From an uncultured Planctomycetota bacterium (lineage in GTDB: Bacteria; Planctomycetota; Phycisphaerae; UBA1845; Fen-1342): DNA of 64,000 nucleotides. The position numbers and the translations under genes are program-made. Where the stretch lies: positions 62,001 to 126,000 of the forward strand of contig CAADGL010000009.1 of NCBI GenBank assembly GCA_900696525.1, read 5' to 3'. The notes below the pieces were generated by a model, which was not told the DNA's origin, did not search any database, and worked only from the letters and a program-made list of their open reading frames with translations. This document shows, piece after piece, positions 1 through 9,563 of the stretch; within the stretch, counting starts at the first letter, position 1; every line of letters starts with the position of its first letter.

Positions 1-2592
1 GCCTGGGAGCTGATCACGCAGGTCTGGAAGCTGGATCCCGATCGCCTGCACGCGACGTACTTCGCCGGCGACCAGGCGGAGAACCTGCCGCCGGACGACG
101 AAGCCCGCGACCTGTGGCGGCGCTTTCTGCCGCCGGAGCGCATCCACCCCGGTAGCAAGAAGGACAACTTCTGGGAGATGGGCGACACGGGCCCGTGCGG
201 CCCGTGCAGCGAGATGCACATCGACCTGACGCCGGACAAGAGCGGCGGCAAGCTCGTGAACGCGGGCGACGAGCGGGTGATCGAGTTCTGGAACCTGGTG
301 TTCATCCAGTTCAACCGCGGCCCGGACGGCAAGCTGACGCCGCTGCCGGCCAAGCACGTCGACACGGGCATGGGATTCGAGCGCATCACGCGGCTGATTC
401 AGGGCAAGCGCAGCAACTACGACATCGACGTGTTCACGCCGATATTCGACGCCATTCAGCGCGTGAGCGGGGCGGCGCCGTACGGCGGATTGATGGAAGC
501 TGGGACCGGTGGCCCAGGCTGTGGCACAGGCGTCTCGCCTGTGTCGGGTGGCACAGGCGTCTCGCCTGTGACACGTTCCACGGGCGTCTCGCCCGTGGCG
601 CACAGCGACATCATGCGCGACACCGCCTACCGCGTGATCGCCGACCACATCCGCACGCTGACATTCGCGATCGCCGACGGCGCGGTCCCCGACAAGGAAG
701 GCCGCGGCTACGTCCTGCGGCGGATCCTGCGGCGGGCGGTGCGGTATGGCTGGCAGCATCTGGACCTGCACAAGCCGTTCCTGTGCGAGCTGGTGGACAC
801 GGTGGTCGCGACGATGGGCGAGGCGTTTCCGAAGCTGCGCGAGAACCCGAGGCGCATCGTCGAGCTGATCCGCGACGAGGAGACGTCGTTCGAGCGCACG
901 CTCGCGCGCGGCCTGGCGCTTTTCGAGGAAGCGGCCGAGCGCGCCCGCCGGCACCACAACGAGATTCACGGCGAAGACGCCTTCAGGCTGCACGACACGT
1001 TCGGTTTTCCGATCGATTTGACGCAGATCATGGCGGACGAGAAGGGTCTGCACGTCGATATCGGCGAGTACGAGCGGCTGATGGAGGAGGCGCGTGACCG
1101 GGCGCGCGGATCAAAACGAAACCTGGATGATGCATTCGATCGGGAAACATACGAGAAACTTGCGCAGGGTGAGCCTACGGACGACTCGCCGAAGTACGTG
1201 GAGCCGTTCGAGTGCCAGGCTCTCGTAATACAGGTCGGCGGCCCGGTATCCCACTCGGCGGGGGCGACAATCTCCTTCATGACGAATCGCACCGCGTTTT
1301 ATGCTGAGCAGGGCGGTCAGGTCGGAGATACGGGCTGGGTTGAAGGCGAGGGCGGCCTGCGGATCGAGGTCACGGGCGTCTCCCGCCATGGGGACTACGT
1401 CTTTCACCATGGCCAGGTGATTGGCGGCGAGGAGCCTCTCGGGAAGCAGGTTCGCATGCGCGTCAATCGGGCACGGCGCATGCGAATCATGCAGAACCAC
1501 ACCGCAACGCACGTTCTCAACTGGGCCCTGCGCGAAGTCCTCGGCGAGCATATCCAGCAGAAGGGCTCGCTGGTCGATCCCGAGAAGACGCGCTTCGATT
1601 TCTCGCACACGAAAGCAATGACGCCGGAGGAGATTGAGCGTATCGAGCGCCTGTGCCTGGAGCAGATCCGCCAGGCGCTGGACGTTCACACCAACAACAA
1701 CGAGCCCGTCTCGCAGCAGCAAGCGCTGGCGATCAACGGCCTGCGGGCCGTCTTCGGCGAGAAATACCCCGACCTCGTCCGCGTCGTCTCCATCGGCAAG
1801 CCCGTCGCCGACCTGCTCGCCAACCCGGATAGCCCCGAGTGGCGCAGGTACTCCATCGAGTTCTGCGGCGGCACGCACGTCAGGAACACCAGCGAGATCG
1901 GCGACTTCGTCCTCGTCGCCGAAGAGGCCGTCGCCAAGGGCGTCCGCCGGCTCGTCGGACTGAGCGGCGAGGCGGCCGCGGCGGCGCGGCGGCGCGGCCG
2001 CGAGCTCGAGGAGCGGCTTGCGCGGGCCCAGCGCGCGGCGCCGCAGCAACTCGCCCCGATGACCGCGGAGCTGCAAGCGGCGCTGGCGGGCGAGGCGGTT
2101 CCGCTGGACGTGCGCGCCCGGCTGCGAGATGGCGTCGCCGCCTTGCAGGCGCTCGTCAAGCAGCACGAGAGACAGGCCGCCGCCACCGCCGCGGGCGACG
2201 TGCTCTCGCACGCCGACCGGTTGATCGAAACGGCGGTGCGCCGCGGCGCGACGGCGGTGATCGTCGCGGAGTTACCCGAGGCGCCGCTCGACGCGCTGAA
2301 GACACTGGCCGATGCGCTCAAGCAGAAGGCCGGCAGCGCCGCGATCCTCTTCGGCGTCGTCGTCCCGGCCGATGACAAGAACCCGCCCAAGGCCATGCTG
2401 CTGGCCGCGGTCACCGACGACCTGGTCGAGCGCGGCGTCAGGGCCGGCGACTGGATCAAGGCCGTCGCGCCACTGGTCGAAGGCGGCGGCGGCGGCCCGC
2501 CGACGATGGCCCAGGCCGGCGGCAAGAACCCGGCCCGACTGTCCGAGGCGCTGGAGGCGGGGCGGGACTGGGTCGCGAAGCGGCTGGCGTGA
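1..2592 (+). CDS. alaS: Alanyl-tRNA synthetase, 5' end missing
   Basis: Charges tRNA-Ala with alanine in the cytoplasm and clears misacylated tRNA with its editing domain. The frame is open from base 1 and ends at the stop at 2590-2592, so the first part of the catalytic domain lies outside the window; 863 codons are present. Visible: the class II core segment GDTGPCGPCSE (codons 61-71), the editing-site zinc motif HTATH (1498-1512) paired with CGGTH (1864-1878), and a C-Ala-like end with the glycine-rich run VEGGGGG (about 2476-2496). Oddity: codons about 174-199 encode three TGVSPV-type repeats from a palindromic DNA repeat (521-597) inserted in frame between the catalytic core and the following helical region. 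The family assignment is certain; the effect of the insert is unknown. Confidence 0.97.
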   Translation, partial: AWELITQVWKLDPDRLHATYFAGDQAENLPPDDEARDLWRRFLPPERIHPGSKKDNFWEMGDTGPCGPCSEMHIDLTPDKSGGKLVNAGDERVIEFWNLVFIQFNRGPDGKLTPLPAKHVDTGMGFERITRLIQGKRSNYDIDVFTPIFDAIQRVSGAAPYGGLMEAGTGGPGCGTGVSPVSGGTGVSPVTRSTGVSPVAHSDIMRDTAYRVIADHIRTLTFAIADGAVPDKEGRGYVLRRILRRAVRYGWQHLDLHKPFLCELVDTVVATMGEAFPKLRENPRRIVELIRDEETSFERTLARGLALFEEAAERARRHHNEIHGEDAFRLHDTFGFPIDLTQIMADEKGLHVDIGEYERLMEEARDRARGSKRNLDDAFDRETYEKLAQGEPTDDSPKYVEPFECQALVIQVGGPVSHSAGATISFMTNRTAFYAEQGGQVGDTGWVEGEGGLRIEVTGVSRHGDYVFHHGQVIGGEEPLGKQVRMRVNRARRMRIMQNHTATHVLNWALREVLGEHIQQKGSLVDPEKTRFDFSHTKAMTPEEIERIERLCLEQIRQALDVHTNNNEPVSQQQALAINGLRAVFGEKYPDLVRVVSIGKPVADLLANPDSPEWRRYSIEFCGGTHVRNTSEIGDFVLVAEEAVAKGVRRLVGLSGEAAAAARRRGRELEERLARAQRAAPQQLAPMTAELQAALAGEAVPLDVRARLRDGVAALQALVKQHERQAAATAAGDVLSHADRLIETAVRRGATAVIVAELPEAPLDALKTLADALKQKAGSAAILFGVVVPADDKNPPKAMLLAAVTDDLVERGVRAGDWIKAVAPLVEGGGGGPPTMAQAGGKNPARLSEALEAGRDWVAKRLA
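521..597. repeat. Three REP-like palindromes inside alaS
   Basis: Three imperfect palindromes follow each other. Units at 525-543 and 552-570 have the stem CACAGGC / GCCTGTG around the 5-nt loop GTCTC, each preceded by the tetranucleotide GTGG (521-524, 548-551). The third (579-597) has the stem CCACGGGC / GCCCGTGG around the same loop. The block stays in the alaS frame and is read as TGVSPV three times. A GTGG foot, 7-bp stem and 5-nt loop is the layout of REP sequences recognised by RAYT transposases, and the same layout recurs in ileS in this window. Confidence 0.85.
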
Positions 2593-2661
2593 ACCGCCCG
2601 TCACCGCGCCGCCGTCGTCCGTGCCGTCGTCGGTCGCCGCGTCCTCGCAGCCCGCGACCGG

Positions 2662-5600
2662 TCAGCAGCCGCCGCCGCAGGTGTTGAACTCGGCCAGCAG
2701 CACGCCGAGATCGCCCTGGTCGGTGTCGCCGTCGCCGTCGACGTCTCCGGCGCATGCGCCGCCGGTGCAGCCGAAGTCGCCGAGCAGGATGCCGAGGTCG
2801 TCCTGGCAGACGCGGCCGTCGCCGGTAAGGTCGGCGGCGCACTGGGGGACGTCCGTGCAGTTGAGCCGGGTGATCTTCAGCGCGTCGAACGCCGCCTCGG
2901 TGACGGAGTTGTTCGGGTTGTCGGTCGCGCTGAAGCGCAGGCGCATCTGGGTCGTGAGCGGCACGTAGCTGGCCGGGTTGAACGAGCCGATCTGCCAACC
3001 GGTGCTGCCGCCGATCGACTCGACCAGCACCCAGGTCGAGCCGTTGTTGTTGGATATCTCGACGGTCAGGCGGTCGGCGTCGTTGTCGTCGTTGTAGAAC
3101 CAGCGTGCGTACGACACGAGGTACTGCCCCGGCGCCGACAGGTCGTACACGGGCGAGGTGGCGCGGGTCGGTCCGCCGTCCAGGTCTTCGTCGAAGCCGT
3201 TGCCCGTGACCCAGCACTGCCCGGAGCCGTCGTAGTCGGCGACCGGGTCTCCGCGGGCGCCTGCACTGCCCGCGGGCACCGCGCGCACCCAGGCGCCGGC
3301 GGTGACGCTCGTGTTGGTGACGGTCCAGCCCTGGTTGGTCTCGAAGTTGTCGTCAGCGACCGTTACCAAGTCGCCCACCTGGGCGCTGTAGAAGCTCGCC
3401 GGCGCGCCATCCGGGACGCTGACGATCGTGCCGCCGTCGCCCTGGGCGCTGACGTAGAACTGCGGCGTCGCGGCGCAGGTCGCCGGGGGGATGACGGCGG
3501 TGTACGAATCGCCGCCGTTGTGAATCAGCGGCGCGGGCTGGAACGCGCCGGCGGAGAAGCGATACCAGAGCGTGGGGCTGCCGGGGACGACGGTTTCGGA
3601 GCCGTTCTCGATCAGCACGGGGAAGCTGGTCTGGGCGCCGGGAGTGAGCACGCTGGGCGCGCCGAATGGCAGCGTGATCTTGAGGGCGGTCGGGATCATG
3701 CGCAGCTTGCCGATCCAGGTGCCCCAGATGTTTGCAGGCGACTCGGCGTACTCCTGGATGGTCCAGAGCGTGGTGTTGTCGAGCGGGTCGAGCGTGGTGA
3801 GGCTGTAGTCGCCCCAGCGGTTGCGGTTGGCGCCGTCGATGTTGTTCTGCGCGGCTTCGCCGGCCTTCATCAGGATCGGCACGGACATCTGTCCGGGCGA
3901 GTCGTTGGCCGTGCGGCCGGAGACGTAGGCGCCGACGTACTCGCTGGCGTTCGAGCCGGAGAAGCCCATGACAACGTCGCCGCTGGGGTTGGCGCAGATT
4001 CCCGGGTCGTAGTAGTGCCGGTTCGACTCGGTGACGGTGCCGAACTGCACGACGGAGTTGTTGCTGACGCGGATCTGGTACCAGCGGCAGGCCGCCCGGC
4101 TCTGGAACGAGATGCAGTGCGCCGTATAGATGAAGCCGTTCATGTACACCGCGTTCATCAGCCGCCGGTCCACCGTGTTGATGTTCGGGTTCGAGCCCAG
4201 CGCCGGGGCCGTCGGCGGGTTGCTGTATGACGTCACGGGGATCGAGCCGAGGTCTTGCAGCAGAGGCGATGTCAGCGGCGGCAGCACGCGGCGCAGCTTC
4301 AGGGCGTTGTTGGTGGTGCCGGTCGAGATCAGGTACTCGCCGCCGGGGTCGCCGTAGGTGTGCACGGGCTGGATGGCGCTCTCGTACGGCAGGCCGCGGA
4401 AGGCGGTGATGGTGCCGAGGCTCGGGTTCTGAGCGATCAGCGGGGCCTTGTCGATCGCGAACACGGTCATGCCGCCGCAGCCGGTGCCGAACATGTACGC
4501 CCCCGTGTAGATGCCGTTGGCGTCGACGCCGAGCGTCGGGTAGTCGGGGGAGCAGTTGGCGTCGGTGCCCTGCGAGACGACCCAGTTGGTCTTGAACCAC
4601 TGCCCGGTCGGGTTGTCGGTGAGCGAGACGGCCAGGAAGTTGCGCGTGCTGAAGTCCGTGACCAGCACGATCCAGCGGTTGCTGTGCTGGTCGAACACGA
4701 TGCGCGGGTCGCCGCTCGACCCGGGCAGGAACGACGTCAGCGACACGTTGCTGAGCTCGAAGCCGGTCTCGCGGTTGTAGATCGCCAGGTTGCGGTTCAC
4801 GATCTCGACGTAGTGCGTGGGGCCGATCGCGCCGCAACTGTCGGGGGGAAAGCTGCTCTGGCCCGCGTCGCCGCGGCGCACGCCCTCGAAGCTCAGCAGG
4901 ATCGTCGGCGGATCGATCACGCCGCTGACCAGTCCGCCCGCATCGCCCCGCTCGTCGAACGGCGCATCGGGTGGCGGCGCCGGGGGCGTGCGCGGCCCAG
5001 GGACGGCGTCATCCAGGCGGCGGAAACCTTCGCTGCCTTCCTCCCAGGTCAGGCCGGCGTAGTCGCTGCCCGTCAGCTCCTGTTTGAAGTACGTGTCCTC
5101 GAAGTCCAGGATCACCATCTGCGACAACGGCCGGCCGGCGGCGTCCACCGGCGTGAAACTCAGGTCGTCGAGCCCGTACCACGCCGCGTTGTGGTTCACG
5201 GGCAGCGCCTCAAGCTCGACCCGGTCGATCCCGGCCAGGTCGAACTCGAGCCATTCGGGCTCGGCGGTCAGGCCGACGAACCACCCGGTCACCTGCACGC
5301 GCTGGCCGTCGCGGTAGCCGATGGCCCGCAGGCAGGTCGCGGCCTGCGCCGGGTCGCCGTGCCCGGCCACGAACGCGCCGTGCAGATCGACGCGCGAAGG
5401 GAAGCCGATCGCCATCCGCGCCGCCCCCCATTTGTTCATGACATAGCGTTCGCCGGACGCCGCGTGCCGCGCCGCCGGCGCAGGCGGCACCTGCCACGCA
5501 CCCAGCCGCGGGCCGGGCTCCGCCGGCGGCTGCGTCAGCTCGAAGACGCGACGGAGGACGTCGCGGTCCTCGACCGCGCGCATGTCCTCGATCACCGCCG

Positions 5601-5727
5601 GCCCGTAGGTGGTCGGGTCGAGCTTCTCGCCGGCCATCGGTTCGACGGGCGGATTGGTGTCGGCGCTGACGGCGGCGGGAAACAGCAGGCCGGCAGCCAG
5701 CAGCGCTGGAATGAGACGGAGCAACAT
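2662..5727 (-). CDS. Large secreted protein with dockerin-like C-terminus
   Basis: 1021-residue exported protein of unknown function. The ATG at 5727 is chosen because it has a good ribosome site (AAGGGAGAA) and is followed at once by a signal peptide (MLLRLIPALLAAGLLFPAAV); an upstream in-frame ATG at 5829 overlaps the predicted promoter and has no such signal. The middle (about residues 270-700) looks like a beta-rich propeller or sandwich with repeated aromatic/Gly strands, followed by jelly-roll-like segments. The last about 60 residues hold two DxDGD-type calcium loops (DLTGDGRV, DVDGDGDTDQGD) separated by Cys-rich linkers and ending CGGGC. This resembles the dockerin type I / EF-hand tails common on planctomycete exoproteins. 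A structural or sorting role for the tail is inference. Confidence 0.75.
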   Translation of the reverse strand: MLLRLIPALLAAGLLFPAAVSADTNPPVEPMAGEKLDPTTYGPAVIEDMRAVEDRDVLRRVFELTQPPAEPGPRLGAWQVPPAPAARHAASGERYVMNKWGAARMAIGFPSRVDLHGAFVAGHGDPAQAATCLRAIGYRDGQRVQVTGWFVGLTAEPEWLEFDLAGIDRVELEALPVNHNAAWYGLDDLSFTPVDAAGRPLSQMVILDFEDTYFKQELTGSDYAGLTWEEGSEGFRRLDDAVPGPRTPPAPPPDAPFDERGDAGGLVSGVIDPPTILLSFEGVRRGDAGQSSFPPDSCGAIGPTHYVEIVNRNLAIYNRETGFELSNVSLTSFLPGSSGDPRIVFDQHSNRWIVLVTDFSTRNFLAVSLTDNPTGQWFKTNWVVSQGTDANCSPDYPTLGVDANGIYTGAYMFGTGCGGMTVFAIDKAPLIAQNPSLGTITAFRGLPYESAIQPVHTYGDPGGEYLISTGTTNNALKLRRVLPPLTSPLLQDLGSIPVTSYSNPPTAPALGSNPNINTVDRRLMNAVYMNGFIYTAHCISFQSRAACRWYQIRVSNNSVVQFGTVTESNRHYYDPGICANPSGDVVMGFSGSNASEYVGAYVSGRTANDSPGQMSVPILMKAGEAAQNNIDGANRNRWGDYSLTTLDPLDNTTLWTIQEYAESPANIWGTWIGKLRMIPTALKITLPFGAPSVLTPGAQTSFPVLIENGSETVVPGSPTLWYRFSAGAFQPAPLIHNGGDSYTAVIPPATCAATPQFYVSAQGDGGTIVSVPDGAPASFYSAQVGDLVTVADDNFETNQGWTVTNTSVTAGAWVRAVPAGSAGARGDPVADYDGSGQCWVTGNGFDEDLDGGPTRATSPVYDLSAPGQYLVSYARWFYNDDNDADRLTVEISNNNGSTWVLVESIGGSTGWQIGSFNPASYVPLTTQMRLRFSATDNPNNSVTEAAFDALKITRLNCTDVPQCAADLTGDGRVCQDDLGILLGDFGCTGGACAGDVDGDGDTDQGDLGVLLAEFNTCGGGC

Positions 5728-5800
5728 GGCTTCTCCCTTTTGGCGGGCGCCCGATGCGTGGGCTGAAAACAACGACGAAAAGGCGAGACTCGCTGACTGC

Positions 5801-5829
5801 ACTATAGCGGCGTGATCCAATTGCTCCAA
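5801..5829 (-). promoter_or_regulatory. Sigma70-like promoter of the dockerin-tailed gene
   Basis: On the minus strand, -35 TTGGAG (5829-5824) and -10 TATAGT (5806-5801) are separated by exactly 17 bases. The -10 matches TATAAT at five of six positions. It lies about 75 bases upstream of the chosen ATG at 5727, which supports that start over the longer reading frame. Prediction from sequence only. Confidence 0.5.
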
Positions 5830-5986
5830 CCCCTCGCCGACGCCAACCGGGAGGAATCGCCGTTATCGGCTGCGTGCCTTCGGATCGCAGGCGAGCTCCA
5901 TTCGCCGCAGGGCCCGTCGGCCGCCGCGCGAGCTCAGGCTGACGAGGGCGCGCGACCCCAGGATAAGGCCGCGGCAGAATCCGCCC

Positions 5987-7222
5987 TTACGAGCCGGACG
6001 CCAGGCTGGTGGGCCGCACGAAGATGTAATACAGCCGGCCCTCGGCGCCTGTGCGGCCTGCGAGGGCCTCGGCCTGCGGCCCGACGCCCATGTAGATGTC
6101 GCAGCGGCCGGCCGCCCGGATCGCCCCGCCCGTGTCATGATCGAGCGCGAAGCCTGCGTACGGCCGCATGGTGACGGCGTCGGACGCGGTCGCCGCGGGC
6201 GCCGGAATCCGCGTCTGCATGAACGCGAGGCAGGCGCGCGGGAAGACGTCCTTGTCGGTGGCGATGCTGTAGAAGGGCGTCACGGGCACGTTGATGCTGC
6301 CGTAGGGGCCGCCGCTGGTCTCCTTGAAGAAGACGAAGCGGTCGTTGTTCCAGGTGTAGTGCGGGACGAGATCGGGCCGGGTGGTGAAGAACCGGCGCAT
6401 GGCCTGCAAGGAGACCTCGGCGGCCTTGATGGCGCGGTCGCGAACCAGCAGCGGCGCGATCGGCGTGTATTCGTGGCCGTTGTTGGCGGCGTAGCCCAGT
6501 TCCCACAGCCCGCCGTTCTCCAGCCGCAGCTTGGCCGAGCCCTGCACCGTGACGACGTAGGCCTCGAAGGGGTCCTGGAGCCAGGCCAGCTCGCGCCCGC
6601 GCATCAGCCCCTGCTCCTCGATCTCGCGCCGCGTGTAGTAGCCGGGGACGACGCTCGCGCCGCCGGCGCGGCGGCCGATGGTGCGTCCCTCGTCGTCTTT
6701 CACGAGGTCGGCGGGGATCTTGTAGATCGGGTAGCGGAAGCGCTCGTCGGCCTGCTTGCGGCCTTCGAAGATGGGCGTGTAGTAGCCGGTGAAGTAGACG
6801 GTGCCGCGGTCGTCGCAGCCGACCGACTGGTAGACTTCGAAGCGGGCGCGGATGAGCTGGTCGAACTCGCGCGCGTCGCGCGCCGCATGCAGCACGCCCA
6901 GGAACGCGTTCAGCGATGCCACGGCGCGCTCGTGCGTGACGTCGCCGTAGGGGAAGTAGCGGCGGCTCGACGGCCGCGAGAGGTAGTCGAGGCTGTGACG
7001 AATCGCCTGCTCGAGCTCGGCGCGGCGCTCGAACCCGGGCGCGAAGTCGGGGTAGTCGCGCGGGTCGATCTTCCGCAGCGCCAGCGCCCCGGGCGGCAGG
7101 GCGCGGCCGTAGTCCTTCTCCTTCGGCCTGAAGGGCTGCATCGGCTCGGCGGGCTGGTTGCAGGACGCCAGGCCGAGCGTCGCGGCCAGCGAGGTGAGAA
7201 TGAGCGTGCGGGTTCGGAACAT
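5987..7222 (-). CDS. mltA: Membrane-bound lytic murein transglycosylase A (MltA family)
   Basis: 411-residue outer-membrane lipoprotein that cleaves peptidoglycan glycan strands to 1,6-anhydro ends. The start at 7222 has a strong GGAAGGAG site and gives a lipoprotein signal ending LASC with Cys21 as the lipidated residue. The MltA barrel domain is recognised from FTGYYTP followed by RYPIYKIP, and from RELAWLQDP...VQGSAKLRL. The C-terminal 3D domain carries [20 protein letters not shown], which holds the conserved aspartates of the active site. Length is close to usual for the family. It lies downstream of a 585-base gap containing insertion-sequence debris and is probably transcribed alone. 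Confidence 0.93.
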   Translation of the reverse strand: MFRTRTLILTSLAATLGLASCNQPAEPMQPFRPKEKDYGRALPPGALALRKIDPRDYPDFAPGFERRAELEQAIRHSLDYLSRPSSRRYFPYGDVTHERAVASLNAFLGVLHAARDAREFDQLIRARFEVYQSVGCDDRGTVYFTGYYTPIFEGRKQADERFRYPIYKIPADLVKDDEGRTIGRRAGGASVVPGYYTRREIEEQGLMRGRELAWLQDPFEAYVVTVQGSAKLRLENGGLWELGYAANNGHEYTPIAPLLVRDRAIKAAEVSLQAMRRFFTTRPDLVPHYTWNNDRFVFFKETSGGPYGSINVPVTPFYSIATDKDVFPRACLAFMQTRIPAPAATASDAVTMRPYAGFALDHDTGGAIRAAGRCDIYMGVGPQAEALAGRTGAEGRLYYIFVRPTSLASGS

Positions 7223-7339
7223 GCGCCGGCTCCTTCCGACAATGGGCCCATCCGTGTCGGCTGCTGATTCTGCGTTGGGGCGCGCCGTCTGGCAAGCCGG
7301 GGGCGCGGTTTTTGGCGGGCGCCGTAGATCGCGCCGGGC

Positions 7340-7472
7340 ACCGCTGGTAGTGAATCCAGCCGCTGCCGCCACGGCGGCCCTTCTTCACCGGCAGGCCGGG
7401 CTGCGTCCGATCGAGCGCCGGGATCTGGCTCTTCTCGTCGCAGCACAACACCAACGCGTGCTCCGGCGGACG
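7340..7472 (-). pseudogene. IS630-family transposase fragment
   Basis: A short minus-strand stretch translates to [20 protein letters not shown] followed by PGLPVKKGR. This is the highly characteristic central block of IS630-family DDE transposases, usually read as [18 protein letters not shown], including the catalytic Asp of CDEKSQ. Homology fades on both sides: the next expected segment (MTHDYKR) is replaced by unrelated GWIHYQR, and no start or first catalytic Asp is present. It is a remnant and cannot be functional. Confidence 0.8.
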
Positions 7473-7546
7473 TCGCCGGCAGTGCAAGCAGAATCTCAAA
7501 TTGGCGTCCAGACGGCCCGCGCGCACGGCGGCGTGCGCGCGCTGAG

Positions 7547-7608
7547 GCGCCCCCGCGCTGGCGCTTGGGGCTCGGATGCGCCCCCGCGCTGGCGCTTGGG
7601 GCTCGGAT
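7547..7608. repeat. 31-nt tandem duplication (GCGCTTGGGGCTCGG family)
   Basis: Two adjacent identical 31-nt units (7547-7577, 7578-7608), each containing CCCGCGCTGGCGCTTGGGGC. The same core occurs in inverted arrangement inside purL (44709-44783) and once between purM and the gluzincin lipoprotein gene (48256-48288), so this is a dispersed repeat family of this genome. Confidence 0.9.
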
Positions 7609-7807
7609 CACGCTGACCCACGCCAGCCGGTGGGCACCACCGGGTGAATTGCCGCCGGGCGGCGCCGGATGTACTCTCACACAGTTCAGGCTCCCGGAAA
7701 CGGACTCATGCGGCCCGGCAGGGTCGCCGGGTGGCAGCCGAGGGCGGCTGCGGTCCGAGGTCCGCTCGCTCCCGCAGCGGGCGGCGCGCTGGTGGAAGGA
7801 GAATGGC

Positions 7808-9526
7808 GTGAGCGTCTTGACGCAAGCTCGTGATTTGCCGGCGGCCGAAGCGCAGGGCGTTCGGCCCGTTCCGCAGGGTCGGTCGGCGCCCTCGCCGCGG
7901 CCGCTGAATCCGCTGGCCGAGCGGCTGCTGATCATCGGGCTCGACGGCGCGACCTTCGACGTGCTCGATCCGCTGATGGCCGCCGGGCACATGCCCCACC
8001 TGGCGCGGTTCATCCGCGAGGGGGTGTCGGGCGTGCTGCAATCGACGCGGCCGCCGATCACGCCGGCGGCGTGGACGACGTTCATGACGGGCAAGGGTCC
8101 GGGCAAGCACGGGATCGTCGATTTCGAGAAGTACGACGTCCGGACGCACACGCTGACCTTCAACAGCACCTACGAGATCCAGGAAAAGACGCTGTGGGAG
8201 CTGCTGAGCGAGAAGGGGCTGCGGGTGGGCAGCATCAACGTGCCGATGACCTACCCGCCGCGGCCGGTCAACGGCTTCATGATCAGCGGCTTTGAGACGC
8301 CGAGCATCGACGCGGACTTCACCTGGCCGCGCGAGCTGAAGGCGGAGATTCTGCGCGAGATCCCGAATTACTCGTACCGGACGAACTGGAAGCGGCGGGC
8401 GTTCGGAGGGTCGGCGATCCTGCGTGAGAACCTGGAGTACATCTGCAACAGCTTCGAGCAGGGGTGGGAGATCACGCGGTATTGCGGCGACAAGTACGGC
8501 TGGGACGTGCTGATGATCGTGTACAAGCTGGTGGACAACCTCCAGCACAAGGCGTGGAAGTACCTCGATCCGCGCTACCAGCACCGCTACCCCGCGCAGG
8601 CCCGCATGGCCGCGGAGTGCTTCCGCAAGCTCGACGAGGCGCTGGAGCGGCTCTTCGAGTACGCGGAGCGCTACCGCGCCACCGTGCTGATCATGTCCGA
8701 CCACGGGCACGGCAGCCTCGACGGCAAGGCCCAGCCGAACCTGCTGCTCCAGGAGTGGGGCTACCTGCACCTGCGCAGCCGCTGGCAGCAGGCGGAGACG
8801 CGCGCCGGCCACTGGCTGCACCGCCTGACCAAGGGCCGGGCCAACCGCTTCGAGCAGGGCAGCCGCGGCATCGAGCGCGACCTGGCCGTCGACTGGGAGC
8901 GCACCCGCGCCTGCGTCATGCACGCAGGCATCTACGGCTTCCTCTACATCAATCTCAAGGGCCGCGGGCCGCTCGGCATCGTCGAGCCGCAGGAGTACGA
9001 GGCCCTGCGCGACGAGATCCGCGGCCGGCTGCTGGCGGCGGAGACGACCGGCCGCGACGGCCGGCCAATGCGCATCTTCGCCGACGTCTTTCGCACCGAG
9101 CAGCTCTACGGCTGCACGCGCGAGGAGCACCCGGACCTACCCGACCTGCTGCTGTCGCCGCAGCCGGGGCTGGCGGTGGTGCGCAAGATCCGCGGCCGCC
9201 AGCCGGTGCGCTGGTGCCCGTTGCGGCGGCTCGAGGGCACGCACCGGGCCGAGGGCGTCTTCGCGATGCGCGGGCCGAAGGTGCGCCGCGGCGAGCGGCT
9301 GGAGGCGGACATCGTCGACCTGACGCCGACGGCGCTGGCGGCGCTCGGGATGCGCGTGCCGGTGGACATGGAGGGCCGCGTGCTCAGCGAGGCTTTCGTC
9401 ACGCAGCCGCTGGTCGAACGCGAGCCGCCGATCCGCAAGGCGCTCGAGGAGCACGGCGAGGTATATTCCGAGGAAGACCGCAAGGTCCTGGAGAAGCGGC
9501 TCAGCGAGCTGGGCTACCTGGAGTAG
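7808..9526 (+). CDS. Alkaline phosphatase-superfamily phosphodiesterase
   Basis: 572-residue cytoplasmic enzyme of the type I phosphodiesterase / nucleotide pyrophosphatase (PF01663-like) group. The GTG at 7808 is preferred because it follows GGAAGGAGA at good spacing; upstream in-frame codons run into the repeat region. The metal site shows LIIGLDGATFDVL near residue 40, the nucleophile region WTTFMTGKGPGKHG near residue 95, and the metal ligands SDHGHGSLDG near residue 298. No signal peptide or membrane segment is visible. In planctomycetes and Thermoplasma-type archaea, relatives are annotated only as 'alkaline phosphatase family'; the substrate is unknown. Stands alone on the plus strand. 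Confidence 0.85.
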   Translation: MSVLTQARDLPAAEAQGVRPVPQGRSAPSPRPLNPLAERLLIIGLDGATFDVLDPLMAAGHMPHLARFIREGVSGVLQSTRPPITPAAWTTFMTGKGPGKHGIVDFEKYDVRTHTLTFNSTYEIQEKTLWELLSEKGLRVGSINVPMTYPPRPVNGFMISGFETPSIDADFTWPRELKAEILREIPNYSYRTNWKRRAFGGSAILRENLEYICNSFEQGWEITRYCGDKYGWDVLMIVYKLVDNLQHKAWKYLDPRYQHRYPAQARMAAECFRKLDEALERLFEYAERYRATVLIMSDHGHGSLDGKAQPNLLLQEWGYLHLRSRWQQAETRAGHWLHRLTKGRANRFEQGSRGIERDLAVDWERTRACVMHAGIYGFLYINLKGRGPLGIVEPQEYEALRDEIRGRLLAAETTGRDGRPMRIFADVFRTEQLYGCTREEHPDLPDLLLSPQPGLAVVRKIRGRQPVRWCPLRRLEGTHRAEGVFAMRGPKVRRGERLEADIVDLTPTALAALGMRVPVDMEGRVLSEAFVTQPLVEREPPIRKALEEHGEVYSEEDRKVLEKRLSELGYLE

Positions 9527-9563
9527 GCGCGGCGGCGAGTGGTCCGCGTCGCAGCGGCCTCGA

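Larger units (their letters stand above)
7223..7807. other. Gene-free stretch with mobile-element debris
   Basis: The largest gene-free stretch in the window, between the divergently read mltA and phosphodiesterase genes. It contains a fragment of an IS630-type transposase (7340-7472, minus) and a 31-nt tandem duplication (7547-7608). Bases 7610-7800 contain no coding sequence that I recognise. No convincing terminator or tRNA is visible. It looks like a decayed insertion site. Confidence 0.6.

Noticed and set aside
7610-7800. Possible group II intron remnant or further transposon part
   Set aside because: No domain V-like hairpin or reverse transcriptase segment could be recognised; left as unexplained spacer.
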